Of a DNA stretch of 5,815 nucleotides, positions 5,326 to 5,815 are shown one piece after another (position 1 is the stretch's first letter; every line of letters starts with the position of its first letter). The position numbers and the translations under genes are program-made. The stretch spans positions 1 to 5,815 of the forward strand of contig JASLIE010000021.1 of the NCBI GenBank assembly GCA_030152985.1. The letters are read 5' to 3'. The notes under the pieces are model-generated. The model had not been told where the DNA came from. It saw only the letters and a program-made list of their open reading frames with translations, and searched no databases. This DNA is from Bacillaceae bacterium. GTDB lineage: Bacteria; Bacillota; Bacilli; Bacillales; Amphibacillaceae.

Positions 5326-5815
5326 TTAAGCTTCATTTTTCTTTTTTCTTCTAAGGTGCATACGATATCTATAAATCGCTAAGACAAGTGAAATTATAAT
5401 GAGCGATTCGGTAATTGGTAATTCCATTAAACTAAATATAGTTAAAACAAACACACCAATAACTAACATGATATAGACAAATACGGACTTCCATAAAGGA
5501 AGCTCTCTTGCGAAACCTAATTTATAAGCAATAATACTAAAAATTAAGTTTACGATATAAAATTTCCAAAACACACTTTGATCAGTATATTTAACTGAAT
5601 AATCATTGATTTCTACTGTATTAAAGTCGACATTTCCTAAACTGTCTAACTCATCTTCTGTCAGTTCAATAATGATTGGGTAAGCGTGATGGGGTTCTAG
5701 ACTACCTAAATTACTTTGACCAATGATCACTTCTTTGTTTTTTACTTCACCCAAGTCAATTCTAACATCTTCTAATTCTTGGACTGTTTTGTCTGTGTTA
5801 TTGATTGCTACTAAA
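5326..5815 (-). CDS. ylaH: YlaH-like membrane protein with extra N-terminal domain (partial, runs off the right edge)
   Basis: The frame is open from the stop at 5326 to the window edge: 162 residues, N-terminus missing. The C-terminal part (about 82-155) has three membrane helices (82-99, 107-127, 134-150). The segment YKLGFARELPLWKSVFVYIML and the basic tail RYRMHLRRKKK are typical of YlaH, a protein of about 100 residues of unknown function. Before the first helix are about 80 residues not expected in YlaH. They begin LVAINNTDKTVQELEDVRI and continue through NLGSLEPHHAYPIIIELTEDELDSLGNV, with the look of a small beta-sandwich. Positive charge between helices 1 and 2 and at the C-terminus puts this domain outside the cell, so a signal peptide or anchor should lie further upstream. 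TTG 5754 has been considered as a start but is internal, with no Shine-Dalgarno. YlaH assignment is good; the domain is unidentified. Confidence 0.72.
   Translation of the reverse strand, partial: LVAINNTDKTVQELEDVRIDLGEVKNKEVIIGQSNLGSLEPHHAYPIIIELTEDELDSLGNVDFNTVEINDYSVKYTDQSVFWKFYIVNLIFSIIAYKLGFARELPLWKSVFVYIMLVIGVFVLTIFSLMELPITESLIIISLVLAIYRYRMHLRRKKKNEA

Noticed and set aside
5326..5754. YlaH-like gene starting at TTG 5754
   Set aside because: The frame stays open with protein-like sequence to the window edge and no ribosome-binding site precedes that TTG, so it is treated as an internal Leu codon of a partial gene.
1..5815. CRISPR array, mobile element, tRNA, riboswitch or phage gene
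   Set aside because: No spaced repeats, transposase, integrase, cloverleaf or T-box-like leader was seen by eye. Every gap over about 60 bases is accounted for by terminators or promoter regions.

Overview
This AT-rich window looks chromosomal and comes from a low-GC Gram-positive of the Bacillales, most likely a Bacillaceae-type organism. Shine-Dalgarno sites are strong (AGGAG/GAGGTG), two genes appear to start with TTG, and the gene content matches the yla region of the Bacillus subtilis core chromosome (ylaH, ylaI, ylaL, ylaN, ftsW/ylaO and ctaA in the same relative order). The window is probably the left end of an assembled contig.

Layout, left to right. Bases 1-79 form a perfect 27-bp inverted repeat around a 25-base centre. 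This is best read as a fold-back assembly or amplification artefact that cuts off the 5' half of ctaA. Bases 53-527 (+) encode the C-terminal half of heme A synthase. A bidirectional terminator at 529-562 separates it from a minus-strand pair, an RluA/RluD-family pseudouridine synthase (563-1231) and FtsW (1250-2443). FtsW has its own extended -10 promoter. A terminator at 2522-2545 ends the next minus-strand unit, YlaN (2568-2846) and a cardiolipin synthase (2930-4447). A divergent intergenic region of about 155 bp follows. A plus-strand pair then encodes a YlaL-like protein (4603-5088) and the small zinc-knuckle protein YlaI (5104-5289). A second bidirectional terminator (5287-5325) separates ylaI from a minus-strand YlaH-like membrane protein that runs off the right edge and carries an unusual N-terminal domain.

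Functional picture. The genes are cell-envelope and respiratory housekeeping: heme A for cytochrome aa3-type oxidase, septal peptidoglycan polymerisation, cardiolipin synthesis, rRNA/tRNA pseudouridylation and YlaN-linked iron homeostasis. Compared with the B. subtilis order as I remember it, pycA (between ftsW and ctaA), glsA2/ylaM (between ylaN and ylaL), and phoH/ylaK and ylaJ (between ylaL and ylaI) are absent. A pseudouridine synthase and cls occupy two of these gaps.

I see no mobile element, CRISPR array, tRNA or rRNA, and no clear new defence or biosynthetic system. The points most worth a second look are the edge fold-back, the apparent extracellular domain fused to YlaH, and the TTG start of ylaN, which overlaps a six-codon ATG minigene behind the same ribosome-binding site.
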